A stretch of 64,000 bases of DNA from JAFGAV01 sp041479055 (GTDB lineage: Bacteria > Acidobacteriota > Aminicenantia > Aminicenantales > JAFGAV01). The number at the start of each line of letters is the position of its first letter. Position 1 is the stretch's first letter. Shown in pieces: positions 44,473-53,914 of the stretch. A model generated the notes under the pieces. That model saw nothing but the letters and a program-made list of their open reading frames with translations, did no database searches and was not told the DNA's origin. Where the stretch lies: NCBI GenBank assembly GCA_963702835.1, contig OY969762.1, positions 868,001 through 932,000 of the forward strand, read 5' to 3'. The position numbers and the translations under genes are program-made.

Positions 44473-45606
44473 ATGACCAAGCGCGATTACTACCAGGTGC
44501 TGGACGTCGCCCGCACGGCCAGCACCGAAGAGATCAAAAAAGCCTACCGTCAGAAGGCCCTGCAGTATCATCCCGACCGCAACCCCGGCAACAAAGAGGC
44601 CGAGGCGAGGTTCAAGGAAGCGGCCGAGGCCTACAGCGTGCTGGGCGACGACCAGAAGAGGCCGGTCTATGACCGCTTCGGCCAGGAAGGGCTCCGCGGC
44701 GAAGGATTCACCGGCTTTGAAGGTTTCGATTCGTCCATCTTTGGAGATTTTCAAGATATCCTGGGCAGTTTTTTCGGCTTCACTTTCAGCGATTTTTTCG
44801 GTACCGGTCGGCGGCCGGGCCGCCGGACGGCCCAGGCCGGCCGCGATCTAGCCCTGGAGCTGGATATCACTCTGGAGGAGGCTTTTCGCGGCGCGGAGAA
44901 AGAGATTGCCCTGAACAGGGCCGAAGCCTGCCCGGCCTGCCACGGCACCCGGCTCAAGCCCGGGACCCGCAAATCGGTCTGCCCGGCCTGCCGGGGACAG
45001 GGGCAGGTCCGTCATCAGCAGGGCTTTTTCACCATCAGCCGGACCTGTCCTCACTGTCAGGGCGAAGGAGAGATCATTCCCAGTCCCTGTCCTGAATGCC
45101 GAGGTGCCGGCCTGGCTAAGAAGAAAAAAACATTGACCCTTCGCCTTCCGGCCGGAATCGACGACGGTGCGCGGCTGAGGCTGACCGGCGAGGGGGAGGC
45201 GGGGGAGTCCGGGGCACCCCGCGGCGACCTGTATGTTGCCGTGCATATCAAGAAGCACGAGACCTTTGAAAGGCAGGGCCGTGACCTCTACTGCCAAGTG
45301 TCCGTGTCATTCAGCCAGGCGGCCTTGGGGGTGGACTTCGACATCCCCACTCTCGACGGACAGGAGCAGATCAAGATCCCGGCCGGCATCCAGTCGGGTG
45401 AAGTGATCCGGCTCAAGGGCAAGGGGCTGCAGGAGCTCCGTTCCCAGCGGGCCGGCGATTTTTATGTCCGTGTGCAGGTCCGGACGCCGGACAGGTTGAC
45501 CCGGGAGCAAAAGAGCCTTCTACGGCAGCTGGCGGAGTTGCGGGCCGAGCCCACGGAAGAGGTGGCCAAGGCCCAGCTGGACAGGCTCAAAGACATCGTT
45601 CACTAA
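44473..45606 (+). CDS. dnaJ: Co-chaperone DnaJ, grpE-linked copy
   Basis: A 377-aa type I DnaJ. The J domain has HPD at residues 33-35, and a Gly/Phe-rich linker rich in FGDFQDILGSFFG follows. Zinc motifs are CPACHGTR, CPACRGQG, CPHCQGEG and CPECRGAG; the first ends in Arg instead of Gly. The C-terminal peptide-binding domains are complete. It starts one base after grpE. It is clearly different in sequence from the dnaK-linked DnaJ, so this is not a recent duplication. Confidence 0.95.
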   Translation: MTKRDYYQVLDVARTASTEEIKKAYRQKALQYHPDRNPGNKEAEARFKEAAEAYSVLGDDQKRPVYDRFGQEGLRGEGFTGFEGFDSSIFGDFQDILGSFFGFTFSDFFGTGRRPGRRTAQAGRDLALELDITLEEAFRGAEKEIALNRAEACPACHGTRLKPGTRKSVCPACRGQGQVRHQQGFFTISRTCPHCQGEGEIIPSPCPECRGAGLAKKKKTLTLRLPAGIDDGARLRLTGEGEAGESGAPRGDLYVAVHIKKHETFERQGRDLYCQVSVSFSQAALGVDFDIPTLDGQEQIKIPAGIQSGEVIRLKGKGLQELRSQRAGDFYVRVQVRTPDRLTREQKSLLRQLAELRAEPTEEVAKAQLDRLKDIVH

Positions 45607-45614
45607 GGGGACGA

Positions 45615-46385
45615 GTGACTGCCAACCGCTTTTTTATTCCGCGGCCGGCCCTGCCCGAGGCGCGTCTCTGGATTGAGGGCCGTGAGCATCATCACCTCAG
45701 CCGCGTGGCCCGCGTCCGGCGGGGAGAGACGCTCGGGTTGTGCGATGAGGAGGGGGGGCAATACCAAGCCGTGGTGGAGGAGGTCAGCCCGCACAGGACT
45801 CTAGTCCGCATCATCACCCGCCAGGAAGCCGAGCCTCCGGCCGTGGCCGTGGTGCTGGCCCAAGCCCTGCTCAAACTACCGGCCATGGAATTCCTCGTTC
45901 AGAAGACCGCCGAGGTTTCCCTCTCGGCCCTGGCCCCCATCATCTCGGAGAGGTCGGTGGTCAAGACCGGAGCCAACCCCTCGGCCCATCTGGCCCGCTG
46001 GTTGCGCATTGCCCGTGAAGCGGCCAAGCAGTGCAAGAGCGGGCTGGTGCCGGACATCAGGCCGCCGCAGCGGCTTGAGGAATTCCTGGCCGGAGACGGC
46101 TCTAGCCTGAAGCTCGTCCTGAGCGAGCGCGGCGGGACTTATCTGCGGGACGTGCTCCTGACAGGCCTGCCCGCGCCGGCCCCGGCCTCGGCGAGCCGGC
46201 CCTCGGCCGCTCCCTTGGCCCGGGCCTGCTTGCTGGTTGGGCCGGAAGGCGGCTGGTCAGCGGCCGAGGAAAAACGGATTCAGGCTTTCGGTTTTCGGCC
46301 GGTCAGCCTGGGCCGGAGCATTCTCCGCACCGAGACGGCCGCCCTGTGCGCGGCGTTCCTGATCAACCATTTCTGGAACAGCTGA
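45615..46385 (+). CDS. rsmE: 16S rRNA (uracil(1498)-N3)-methyltransferase
   Basis: A 256-aa SPOUT-class methyltransferase modifying U1498 of 16S rRNA. The N-terminal PUA-like part has REHHHLSRVARVRRGE. The knot region carries LVGPEGGWSAAEEKRI and LGRSILRTETAALCAAFL, the SAM-binding signature. rsmE commonly follows dnaJ/prmA-type genes, and here it follows dnaJ by 8 bp. The start is GTG. It is complete. Confidence 0.94.
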   Translation: MTANRFFIPRPALPEARLWIEGREHHHLSRVARVRRGETLGLCDEEGGQYQAVVEEVSPHRTLVRIITRQEAEPPAVAVVLAQALLKLPAMEFLVQKTAEVSLSALAPIISERSVVKTGANPSAHLARWLRIAREAAKQCKSGLVPDIRPPQRLEEFLAGDGSSLKLVLSERGGTYLRDVLLTGLPAPAPASASRPSAAPLARACLLVGPEGGWSAAEEKRIQAFGFRPVSLGRSILRTETAALCAAFLINHFWNS

Positions 46386-46386
46386 C

Positions 46387-47325
46387 ATGTTTCTGCAAGG
46401 ACAGAAGGTCGGGAAATACGAGATCCTCCGCTCCCTGGGCAGCGGCGGGTTCGGCTCGGTGTACCTGGCCCGGGACACCTGGCTCGACATCAAGGTGGCC
46501 ATCAAGGTCCCCCACAAGCAGGCCCTGGAGCTGTTCAAAATGCTCAAGGAGCCGCGCCTGCAAGCCGCCCTCAATCATCCCAACATCGTGCGCATGCTGG
46601 CCGCCGAGAAGGAGGACCGGGTCTTTTTCATGGTCATGGAATACGTCAAGGGCAAAACTCTGGAAAAGATCCTGGAGAAGGAGAAAATCCTGGACGGTGA
46701 ACTGGCCGTGGACTACATCCGCCAAGTTTCCAGCGGAGTCGACCACGCCCACAAGAACAAGATCATCCACCGTGACCTTCGGCCGTCCAATATCATGATC
46801 TCCGAGGAGGGCACGGTCAAGATTACCGATTTTGGCACGTCGGCCTGGCTGCAGAACGTCCACTACGCCACGACCCGAATCGGCTCGCCGCCCTATATGG
46901 CTCCCGAGCAATTCGCCGGCAAGGCCAGCTACGCTTCGGACATTTACTCCATCGGCTGCGTTTTCTATGAAATGATCACCGGCCGGCCGCCCATCTTCGA
47001 CTCCGACCCGTTCAAAATTCTGGAGCGGGCCCAGCAGGGAAAAATCACGCCGCCGCGATTGAAGAACACCAGGGTTCCCCGCGAAGTGGACGAAATCATC
47101 ATGAAGTGCCTGGCCTTGCAGCCCCAGGACCGCTACCAGCGGCCGGCCGAGATCCTGCACGTCCTGGCCGCGCTCAAGAGCAAGGACATGAAGACTTCCC
47201 AGATGGAGGACATTCTAGGCCGCATCCGGGCCCGAGAGCACTCCAGCCGGGAGCGCTGCTGGAACTGCCGCCGTGACCTGCCCTTTCGGGCCAAGGTCTG
47301 TCCCCACTGTGGCGAATCAGTCTGA
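46387..47325 (+). CDS. Hanks-type Ser/Thr protein kinase with C-terminal zinc ribbon
   Basis: A 312-aa soluble kinase. The glycine loop is LGSGGFGSVYLA, the ATP-anchoring Lys is K40 in VAIKV, the catalytic loop is HRDLRPSN (D130; Arg replaces the usual Lys of HRDLKPEN), and DFG is at 148-150. APEQ and YSIGCVFYEMITG complete the C-lobe. Residues about 288-310 form a four-Cys zinc ribbon, CWNC...CPHC. No transmembrane or PASTA domains are present, so the signal it senses is intracellular. It is co-transcribed with hrcA-grpE-dnaJ-rsmE, one base after rsmE, which hints at a stress link. Confidence 0.9.
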   Translation: MFLQGQKVGKYEILRSLGSGGFGSVYLARDTWLDIKVAIKVPHKQALELFKMLKEPRLQAALNHPNIVRMLAAEKEDRVFFMVMEYVKGKTLEKILEKEKILDGELAVDYIRQVSSGVDHAHKNKIIHRDLRPSNIMISEEGTVKITDFGTSAWLQNVHYATTRIGSPPYMAPEQFAGKASYASDIYSIGCVFYEMITGRPPIFDSDPFKILERAQQGKITPPRLKNTRVPREVDEIIMKCLALQPQDRYQRPAEILHVLAALKSKDMKTSQMEDILGRIRAREHSSRERCWNCRRDLPFRAKVCPHCGESV

Positions 47326-47331
47326 GTCAAA

Positions 47332-47360
47332 TTGACTTGCCCTAGGGATTGGGTTAAGGT
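47332..47360 (+). promoter_or_regulatory. Candidate promoter of ilvE
   Basis: TTGACT (47332-47337), a 17-bp spacer and TAAGGT (47355-47360), overlapping a TTAAAAT. It lies 67 bp before the ATG I chose. The -10 match is mediocre. Confidence 0.4.
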
Positions 47361-47427
47361 TAAAATGAGTTTCCGCCCGCAATGATCCTTGGCGAATGGC
47401 CACACATCACTTGGAAAGGAGTCATCC

Positions 47428-48354
47428 ATGAGCCCTTTTAAGGAGGATGGCATTGTCTGGATGAACGGAAAGCTCGTTCCCTGGAAAGAGGCCAACATCC
47501 ACATTGCTTCGCATGTTATTCACTACGGAAGTTCCATTTTCGAAGGCTTTCGCGCTTATGAGACGCCCAAGGGGGGGGCTATTTTTCGACTGGAGGCACA
47601 CACCCGCCGTCTCTACAACTCCTGCAAAATCTACCGGATGGATGTACCCTACACGCCCGATGAGTTCAATCAAGCCGTCATCCAAACCATTAAGGCCAAC
47701 AAGCTCCGCGCCTGCTACGTCCGGCCGATCGTCTATAGGGGCTACAGGGCTCTGGGCGTGGACCCTTTTCCCAACCCCATAGACTGCGCCATCATGGTCT
47801 GGGAATGGGGCCAGTACCTCGGCCCGGAGGCCCTGGAGAACGGGGTGGATGTCTGCGTCTCCTCCTGGCAGCGCATGGCCCCCAACACTTTCCCGGCCTT
47901 GGCCAAATCGGGGGCCAATTACATGAACTCCCAACTCATTAAAATGGAAGCGCTCAAAGACGGCTACAGCGAGGGCATCGCCCTCAACATCCGCGGTCAC
48001 ATCAGCGAGGGCAGCGGGGAGAACATCTTCCTGGTCATGGACGGCCGGATCCTGACCCCGCCGCTGTCGACCTCGATCCTGCCCGGCATCACCCGTGATT
48101 CGGTCATCACTCTGGCCCGGGACCTGGGCCTGGCCGTGTTCGAGGACACCATCCCCCGGGAGATGCTGTACATCGCCGATGAGGTTTTCTTCACCGGGTC
48201 AGCCGCGGAGATAACTCCCATCCGCTCTATCGACAAGATCACCATCGGTTCGGGCAAGCGCGGGCCGGTGGTCAAGAAACTGCAGGAGGCCTTTTTCGCC
48301 GTCATCAACGGCGGCCGCGAGGATAAGCACGGCTGGCTGACCTACGTCCGCTGA
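47428..48354 (+). CDS. ilvE: Branched-chain amino acid aminotransferase
   Basis: A fold-type IV PLP enzyme that transfers the amino group between Leu/Ile/Val and 2-oxoglutarate. I start at ATG 47428, which has an AAAGGAG site, giving 308 aa. Family boxes are VWMNGKLVPWKEA, HYGSSIFEGFRAY, YVRPIVYRGY, ANYMNSQLIKMEA and the LNIRGHISEGSGENIF segment. The PLP lysine is in the KMEALKDGYSEGI region. VFFTGSAAEITPI closes the active site. It appears to be transcribed alone ahead of pilT. Confidence 0.94.
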   Translation: MSPFKEDGIVWMNGKLVPWKEANIHIASHVIHYGSSIFEGFRAYETPKGGAIFRLEAHTRRLYNSCKIYRMDVPYTPDEFNQAVIQTIKANKLRACYVRPIVYRGYRALGVDPFPNPIDCAIMVWEWGQYLGPEALENGVDVCVSSWQRMAPNTFPALAKSGANYMNSQLIKMEALKDGYSEGIALNIRGHISEGSGENIFLVMDGRILTPPLSTSILPGITRDSVITLARDLGLAVFEDTIPREMLYIADEVFFTGSAAEITPIRSIDKITIGSGKRGPVVKKLQEAFFAVINGGREDKHGWLTYVR

Positions 48355-48381
48355 TATTTTTTGGGGGCTAAGGAGAATGGC

Positions 48382-49545
48382 ATGAATATCGATGAGCTGC
48401 TTAAGATCGGCATCGAGCGCGAAGCCTCGGACGTTCACCTCAAGGTCGGCCAACACCCCACCCTTCGCATCCACGGCATTCTCTATCCCCTGACCGGGTT
48501 GGAGCGTTTGTCGGCCCGAGACGCGGAAGAAGCCGTTGAGGACCTCCTCAACGACTACCAGAAGAAAAAACTGCGCGAGAACATGGACGTAGACTTTGCC
48601 TACAGCTTATCCGGTTACGGCCGCTTCCGGGGGAATATCTTCATGCAGAGGGGGACCATGGCCGTTTCCATGCGCATTATCCCCTTCGAGGTTAAGAGTA
48701 TCCGCGAGCTTCTCCTGCCCGATGCCCTGGAGAAAATTTGCGACTACCCGCGCGGGCTGGTCCTGGTCACGGGAACCACCGGAAGCGGCAAAACGACGAC
48801 CCTGGCCTCCATGATCGATCATATCAACCGCCAGCGGCGGCAGAGGATCATCACCATCGAGGAGCCCATCGAATTCCTTCATGCTGACAAGTTGAGCATG
48901 ATCTGCCAGCGGGAGGTGGGCGAGGATGTGACCAGTTTTGCCCGGGGCCTGAGGGCCGCCTTGCGCGAAGACCCCGACGTCATCCTGGTGGGCGAGATGC
49001 GCGACCAGGATACTATCGAGACGGCTATCCTGGCCGCCGAGACGGGCCATCTGGTGCTGAGCACTCTCCATACCCTGGACGCCCCGGAGACGATCAACCG
49101 CATCGTGTCCGTTTTTCCGCCCCACCAGCATCGCCAGCTCCGGCTCCAATTGTCCAACCTGCTGCGGGCCGTCATCTCCATGCGGCTCGTTCCCAAGCAG
49201 GACGGCTCGGGCCGGGTACCGGCCGTCGAGGTTATGATCAACACAGGCTACATCCAGGACTGTATCCTGGACGGAGAAAAAACCAATCTGATCCGGGATG
49301 CCATCCAGGTCGGCGTTTCGGAATACGGCATGCAGACCTTTGACCAGTCCATCTACTATCTATACAAGGGCGGCTATATCTCCTTTGAGCAGGGGATGAG
49401 CTACTCTTCCAACCCCGACGGTTTTAAACTCCGGGTCCAGGGCATCCAGTCCACCTTGGACATCGCCCTGGAAGACATGGAGAAAAAAATAGGCCGCCAG
49501 GACCGCCATCCGGCGCTGGAGCGTGATCAAAAAGGCCGGGAATGA
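48382..49545 (+). CDS. pilT: Type IV pilus retraction ATPase PilT
   Basis: Hexameric secretion-type ATPase that depolymerises the pilus. From ATG 48382 (AAGGAG site at 48370-48375) it is 387 aa. Walker A is GTTGSGKTTTLASMID, the Asp box and Walker B are in REDPDVILVGEMRD, and the His box is GHLVLSTLHTLDAPE. The PilT-specific C-terminal region NLIRDAIQVG corresponds to the AIRNLIRE motif. It provides the retraction motor for the pili whose minor pilins are at 14831-21246. The stop overlaps the alaS start. Confidence 0.95.
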   Translation: MNIDELLKIGIEREASDVHLKVGQHPTLRIHGILYPLTGLERLSARDAEEAVEDLLNDYQKKKLRENMDVDFAYSLSGYGRFRGNIFMQRGTMAVSMRIIPFEVKSIRELLLPDALEKICDYPRGLVLVTGTTGSGKTTTLASMIDHINRQRRQRIITIEEPIEFLHADKLSMICQREVGEDVTSFARGLRAALREDPDVILVGEMRDQDTIETAILAAETGHLVLSTLHTLDAPETINRIVSVFPPHQHRQLRLQLSNLLRAVISMRLVPKQDGSGRVPAVEVMINTGYIQDCILDGEKTNLIRDAIQVGVSEYGMQTFDQSIYYLYKGGYISFEQGMSYSSNPDGFKLRVQGIQSTLDIALEDMEKKIGRQDRHPALERDQKGRE

Positions 49546-52178
49546 AAGCCCACGACATCCGCCTGGCCTTCCTCGATTTCTTCGCTCAGCGCGGGCACAA
49601 GATCGTCCGGAGCTCGTCGCTGCTGCCCAAGGATGACCCCTCCCTCCTCTTTACCAACGCCGGCATGAATCAATTTAAAAACATTTTCTTGGGGCTGGAA
49701 GAGCGAAGCTACAAGCGGGCGGCCAGCGTCCAGAAGTGCATGCGGGTCAGCGGCAAGCATAACGACCTGGAACAGGTGGGCCGCACGCCCAAACACCATA
49801 CCTTCTTTGAGATGCTGGGCAATTTTTCCTTCGGGGATTATTTTAAAGCCGAGGCCGTGGCCTTGGCCTGGGAGCTGGTCACCCGGGTCTTCCGACTCCC
49901 CCCTGACCGGCTGTACATCACCGTTTTCCAGGATGATGAGGAAGCCTTCCGGCTATGGAACAGGGAAATGGGTATTCCGGCCGACCGCATATTCTCCTTC
50001 GGCAAAAAAGACAATTACTGGTCCATGGGCGACACCGGGCCCTGCGGCCCCTGTTCCGAGATTCATTACGACCAAGACCCGGACGGCGAACCGGGAGAGC
50101 CCCGAGCCTTGATCGAACGGGGCAGCGACAGGATGGTCGAGCTGTGGAACCTGGTTTTCATGCAATTCTTCCAGGACGAGCGGGGACAGCTCCAATCGCT
50201 GCCCTCGCCCTCGATCGACACGGGCCTGGGTCTGGAGCGTACGGCGGCCGCCCTGCAGGGCCGGCGCAGCAATTTCGACACCGACCTTTTCCGGCCCATC
50301 CTGGACATGATCGGCCAAGCCTGTGGACGGGAGTATCCCTCCGGAGACGAGGGGGATGTTTCCATGCGGATCATGGCCGACCATCTCCGGGCGGTGACCT
50401 TTCTCATCAGCGACGGGATCATGCCGGCCAACGACGGCCGCGGCTACGTCCTGAGGCGCCTCATTCGCCGGGCTTTTCGGCAAGGAAACCTGCTCGGCCT
50501 GGACAAGCCTTTTCTCTTCCGGATGACGGGCCAGGTGAGCGACCTCATGAAGGACGCCTATCCCGAGCTGTTGGACGCGGCCGCCCTGGTCTCCAAAATT
50601 TGCCTTTCCGAGGAAGAACGGTTCGCCGCCAATCTGTCCACGGGGTTGCGGGTTTTCAATGAGTTCGCCGCCGAAGCCCGGCGGACTGGCCGCCCCGCCC
50701 TGTCCGGGGCCGAAGTCTTCAAGCTGTACGACACTTACGGTTTTCCGCCGGACCTCTCCCAGGAACTTGGGCGTGAGCAGGGCCTGAGTTTGGATGAGTT
50801 GGGCTTCCGGGAGGAGCTGGAGAAACAGCGGGAGCGGGCCCGGGAATCATGGAAAGGGGACGCCGGGAAGAAGGAACGGAAAGCCTATGAGCCCTTCCGG
50901 AGCGCAGGGATCAGCTTTGTCGGTTATGAGACGGTCCACGTAGAGGGAGCCCGAGTGGTCGGCTTGCTTCAGGAAGGGAAACGCGTCGAGGTGCTGTCGC
51001 CAGGCGGACAGGGCGAGATCATCCTGGAACGGACTCCCTTCTACGCCGAGGCGGGAGGCCAAGCCGGAGATACGGGGACTATGAAAAACCCTCACTTCTC
51101 TGCCCTGGTCAAAGCCACCTATTATCCCCTGGCCGAGGTCATCGTCCACCGGGTCGAGGTGTTGTCCGGCCGGGTGCGCCAGGGAGACGAAGTGGAAGCG
51201 ACCGTGGACGTCGAGAGAAGGTCGGCCCTCAGCCGGAACCACACCGCCACCCATATCCTTCATGCCGCCCTGAGACAGGTTCTGGGCGAACATGTCAAGC
51301 AGTCCGGCTCGCTCGTCCTGCCCGAGCGCCTGAGGTTCGATTTCACCCACTATGCCGCTTTGAGCCGGGAAGAAATTGTCAAGGTGGAGACCCTGGCCAA
51401 CGACCTCATCAGGGAAGATTTTCCGGTCCAAACCCGGATCATGACTCTGGAGGAGGGGCTCCGCTCGGGGGCCATGGCCATTTTCGAGGAAAAGTACGGC
51501 GAGCGCGTCCGCCTGGTCTCCATCGATGACGTCAGCCGCGAGCTGTGCGGCGGCGTCCATGTCACCTCCACCGGCCGGCTCGGCCTGTTTAAGATCCTCA
51601 GCGAAGCCTCCATCGCCGCCGGCCTGAGACGAATCGAAGCCGTCACCGGCGGCCCAGCTTTGGCTGCGATCCAGGAAGCGGAGGCGCTCCTGTCCGGCCT
51701 GCAGGCCGCTTTGAACTCTTCGCGCCAGGACCTGCTGGCCCAAATCGAGAGGCTCCAGGAGGACATGCGCCAGAAGGAGCGAGAGAATCGAGCCCTGAGA
51801 AAGAAAATCGCCCGGGGAACGGCGGCCGATTCCGAGGAAAATATCCGCACGGTCAAGGGTGTCAAGCTCCTGACCCGGAAGGTCGAAGGGTTGAACCCCA
51901 CTGAGGTCCGGGAATTGGCCGATTCTTTGAAGCAGAAGCTGGGCACGGGGGTGGTCGTCCTGGGCCAGGCCGAGGCTGACAAAATCTTCTTGGTAGCGGC
52001 GGTCAGCAAAGACCTGACCGGCCGGATTTCGGCTGACCGTCTCATCAAGGATTTGGCGGCCCTGGTCGGGGGCGGGGGAGGGGGCCGGCCCGATTTCGCC
52101 CAAGCCGGAGGCCATCAACCTGAAAAGCTCGACGAGGTGCTGGAGCAAAGCGCCGGGCTGATGGAAAAATTGCTTTGA
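49542..52178 (+). CDS. alaS: Alanyl-tRNA synthetase
   Basis: Charges tRNA-Ala. The 878-aa class II synthetase has the N-terminal catalytic core (DPSLLFTNAGMNQFKN, FFEMLGNFSFGDYFK, DTGPCGPCSEIHYD, IDTGLGLER). The editing domain has the zinc ligands HTATHILHAAL and CGGVHVTSTG, and the C-terminal coiled coil and DHHA1 domain end in GGGGGGRPDFAQAGG. Length is standard. It overlaps pilT by 4 bp. Confidence 0.98.
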   Translation: MKAHDIRLAFLDFFAQRGHKIVRSSSLLPKDDPSLLFTNAGMNQFKNIFLGLEERSYKRAASVQKCMRVSGKHNDLEQVGRTPKHHTFFEMLGNFSFGDYFKAEAVALAWELVTRVFRLPPDRLYITVFQDDEEAFRLWNREMGIPADRIFSFGKKDNYWSMGDTGPCGPCSEIHYDQDPDGEPGEPRALIERGSDRMVELWNLVFMQFFQDERGQLQSLPSPSIDTGLGLERTAAALQGRRSNFDTDLFRPILDMIGQACGREYPSGDEGDVSMRIMADHLRAVTFLISDGIMPANDGRGYVLRRLIRRAFRQGNLLGLDKPFLFRMTGQVSDLMKDAYPELLDAAALVSKICLSEEERFAANLSTGLRVFNEFAAEARRTGRPALSGAEVFKLYDTYGFPPDLSQELGREQGLSLDELGFREELEKQRERARESWKGDAGKKERKAYEPFRSAGISFVGYETVHVEGARVVGLLQEGKRVEVLSPGGQGEIILERTPFYAEAGGQAGDTGTMKNPHFSALVKATYYPLAEVIVHRVEVLSGRVRQGDEVEATVDVERRSALSRNHTATHILHAALRQVLGEHVKQSGSLVLPERLRFDFTHYAALSREEIVKVETLANDLIREDFPVQTRIMTLEEGLRSGAMAIFEEKYGERVRLVSIDDVSRELCGGVHVTSTGRLGLFKILSEASIAAGLRRIEAVTGGPALAAIQEAEALLSGLQAALNSSRQDLLAQIERLQEDMRQKERENRALRKKIARGTAADSEENIRTVKGVKLLTRKVEGLNPTEVRELADSLKQKLGTGVVVLGQAEADKIFLVAAVSKDLTGRISADRLIKDLAALVGGGGGGRPDFAQAGGHQPEKLDEVLEQSAGLMEKLL

Positions 52179-52215
52179 GGACGAGAGCCGGTCATTCGGG
52201 CCGTTCGTCCTCTTT
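52177..52215 (+). terminator. Terminator after alaS
   Basis: GAGGACGA (52177-52184, including part of the alaS stop codon) pairs with TCGTCCTC (52205-52212). Additional GC pairing occurs in the loop and TTT follows. The rest of the 121-bp gap to the next gene shows only a G-run and no further clear element. Confidence 0.6.
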
Positions 52216-52299
52216 AAGGGGGGGGGATAAACTCCTCCCTAAAATCACCTCAAAGGGTCATTGACGGCCGGGCCCATTGGGGCAAGAGTAGGAATAGCC

Positions 52300-52902
52300 A
52301 TGAAGGTCCGGGATTGTACTCTGCGCACGGTTTGTTCTAGGCTTGCCGCTCTGCTGGTTCTTCTGGCTTTTTTGGCTGGAACGGCCGCCTGGGGCGCCCT
52401 GAATGTGGAAAAGCGCCAGAAATACGGGGACATTGTCAGGGCCGTGGCCGAAAAGCATGGCCTGGACGAGGACCTTCTCCATTCCATTATCGAGGCTGAA
52501 TCCGGTTATGACTCGTCCATTGTCTCGTCCAAGGGCGCTGTCGGGCTGATGCAGCTTATCCCGGAGACAGCGGCCAAATACGGCGTCAGGAACGTCTTTG
52601 ACCCGGCCGAAAACATCGAAGCCGGCGCTCGCTATATCAAGGACCTTATGTCCCTTTACCAGAACGACCTGCGCTCAGTCCTGGCGGCTTATAATGCTGG
52701 TCCGGATGCGCTCAAAAAGCACCACGGCATTCCGCCTTTCCCGGAAACAAAGAGATACATCCGCAAGGTCCTGAACCTTTTGGACGGTCAGGACAGCCTG
52801 GGAGGGCAGCTTCACACTTATCACGACAACCAAGGACGGACGTTGTTGACCAGCGACCGGTTCTATTCTTATATGATTTCGCGCAGCGGCGAGAAACACT
52901 GA
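52300..52902 (+). CDS. Lytic transglycosylase (SLT domain)
   Basis: A 200-aa exported murein-cleaving enzyme. The N-terminal about 33 residues form a signal peptide (LAALLVLLAFLAGTAAWG). The SLT fold has the catalytic Glu in HSIIEAESGYDSS, then SSKGAVGLMQLIPETA and the later VLAAYNAGPDAL. It forms 1,6-anhydro-muropeptides in the periplasm. ATG 52300 is preferred over an upstream TTG because of the AGGAA site and signal peptide. It converges on the diacylglycerol kinase gene. Confidence 0.92.
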   Translation: MKVRDCTLRTVCSRLAALLVLLAFLAGTAAWGALNVEKRQKYGDIVRAVAEKHGLDEDLLHSIIEAESGYDSSIVSSKGAVGLMQLIPETAAKYGVRNVFDPAENIEAGARYIKDLMSLYQNDLRSVLAAYNAGPDALKKHHGIPPFPETKRYIRKVLNLLDGQDSLGGQLHTYHDNQGRTLLTSDRFYSYMISRSGEKH

Positions 52903-52978
52903 CCAAGGGCTCCCCCGGCTTGGCCCGGGAAGACGCTTCCATCTCAAAAAACCGGCGAGGGGCGCGACTCGTTGAGGG

Positions 52979-53914
52979 TCAGGTCTGGCTCTTGACGCTC
53001 AGGGACAGGGGCAGGATCTCGAAGGTGGCCGGCAGCCGGCCGGGCTGCTCACCGTCCAGCTCAATGACGACTTCCTCATTCGTATTTTCAGGCTCGGCCT
53101 CTACCCGGCGACAGCGATGGAGGTCAATCTTGGGGTGGGCCAGGTGGGTGCCCAGATAGATTTTCCAACTGTTGAGGAAGAACTCCAGCATCTTCATCCC
53201 CCGGACCAGGACGAAATCGAACCGGCCGTCGTCCAGCTTGGCATAGGGCGAGATATTCATGCCCTTGCCGAAGATTCGGCCGTTGGCCACGGCTCCGAGC
53301 ATGTACTCCCCGCGGGGAAAATCCAGGCCGTCCACTTTGAGGCGGAGACGCTTGTTTTTGAAGCGGAGGGCGGTGGTCATCAGGCAGCGAAAGTAAGAGG
53401 AAGCGCGGCGCTCCAGGCGCTTCCGGTTGATCATCTGGACGACCTCGCCGCCGATCCCGAAATCAGCCACGTTTAGAAAGAACCGTTCCTCGGGCCGGCC
53501 GTCGGGGCCGGTGAAAATCGCTCGGCCGACGTCAATCCTCTTGGTCCGGGCCCCGGTGATGACCTGCAGGGCATCCTTGACGTTCTGGGGCAGGTTGAGG
53601 CTTTTGGTGAAATCGCAGCCAGTGCCCGAGGGCACCACGCCCAGGGCCGTGTCCGGGTTGATGACCTGGCGGTTTTCGAAGAAGCCGTTGGCGATTTCGT
53701 TCATGGTGCCGTCGCCGCCGACGCCGATGATAAGCTCCGTCCCCGATTTGATGGCCTCCCGGGTGAGGTCGGTCGCCTGGCGGGGCTTTTCAGTGAAGTC
53801 GTATTTGAAGTCCTTGATGAAGTTCTTGAGGGCGGACTTTATCTCGGTCCACCGTCTCCGAGTGCGGCCCTTGTTGGACTCAGGGTTGATGATGACTTGA
53901 GTTTTGGGAAACAT
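52979..53914 (-). CDS. Diacylglycerol kinase-family lipid kinase (YegS/DgkB-like)
   Basis: A 311-aa soluble lipid kinase of the DAGK catalytic family. VIINPESNKGRTRR and IIGVGGDGTMNEIANGF are the nucleotide-binding and GGDG motifs, and VVPSGTGCDFTKSL is the third family box. It probably phosphorylates diacylglycerol or a related lipid alcohol. A GAGGAAAG site precedes the ATG. It overlaps the upstream small membrane protein gene by 35 bp and is the last gene of a four-gene operon. Confidence 0.92.
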   Translation of the reverse strand: MFPKTQVIINPESNKGRTRRRWTEIKSALKNFIKDFKYDFTEKPRQATDLTREAIKSGTELIIGVGGDGTMNEIANGFFENRQVINPDTALGVVPSGTGCDFTKSLNLPQNVKDALQVITGARTKRIDVGRAIFTGPDGRPEERFFLNVADFGIGGEVVQMINRKRLERRASSYFRCLMTTALRFKNKRLRLKVDGLDFPRGEYMLGAVANGRIFGKGMNISPYAKLDDGRFDFVLVRGMKMLEFFLNSWKIYLGTHLAHPKIDLHRCRRVEAEPENTNEEVVIELDGEQPGRLPATFEILPLSLSVKSQT

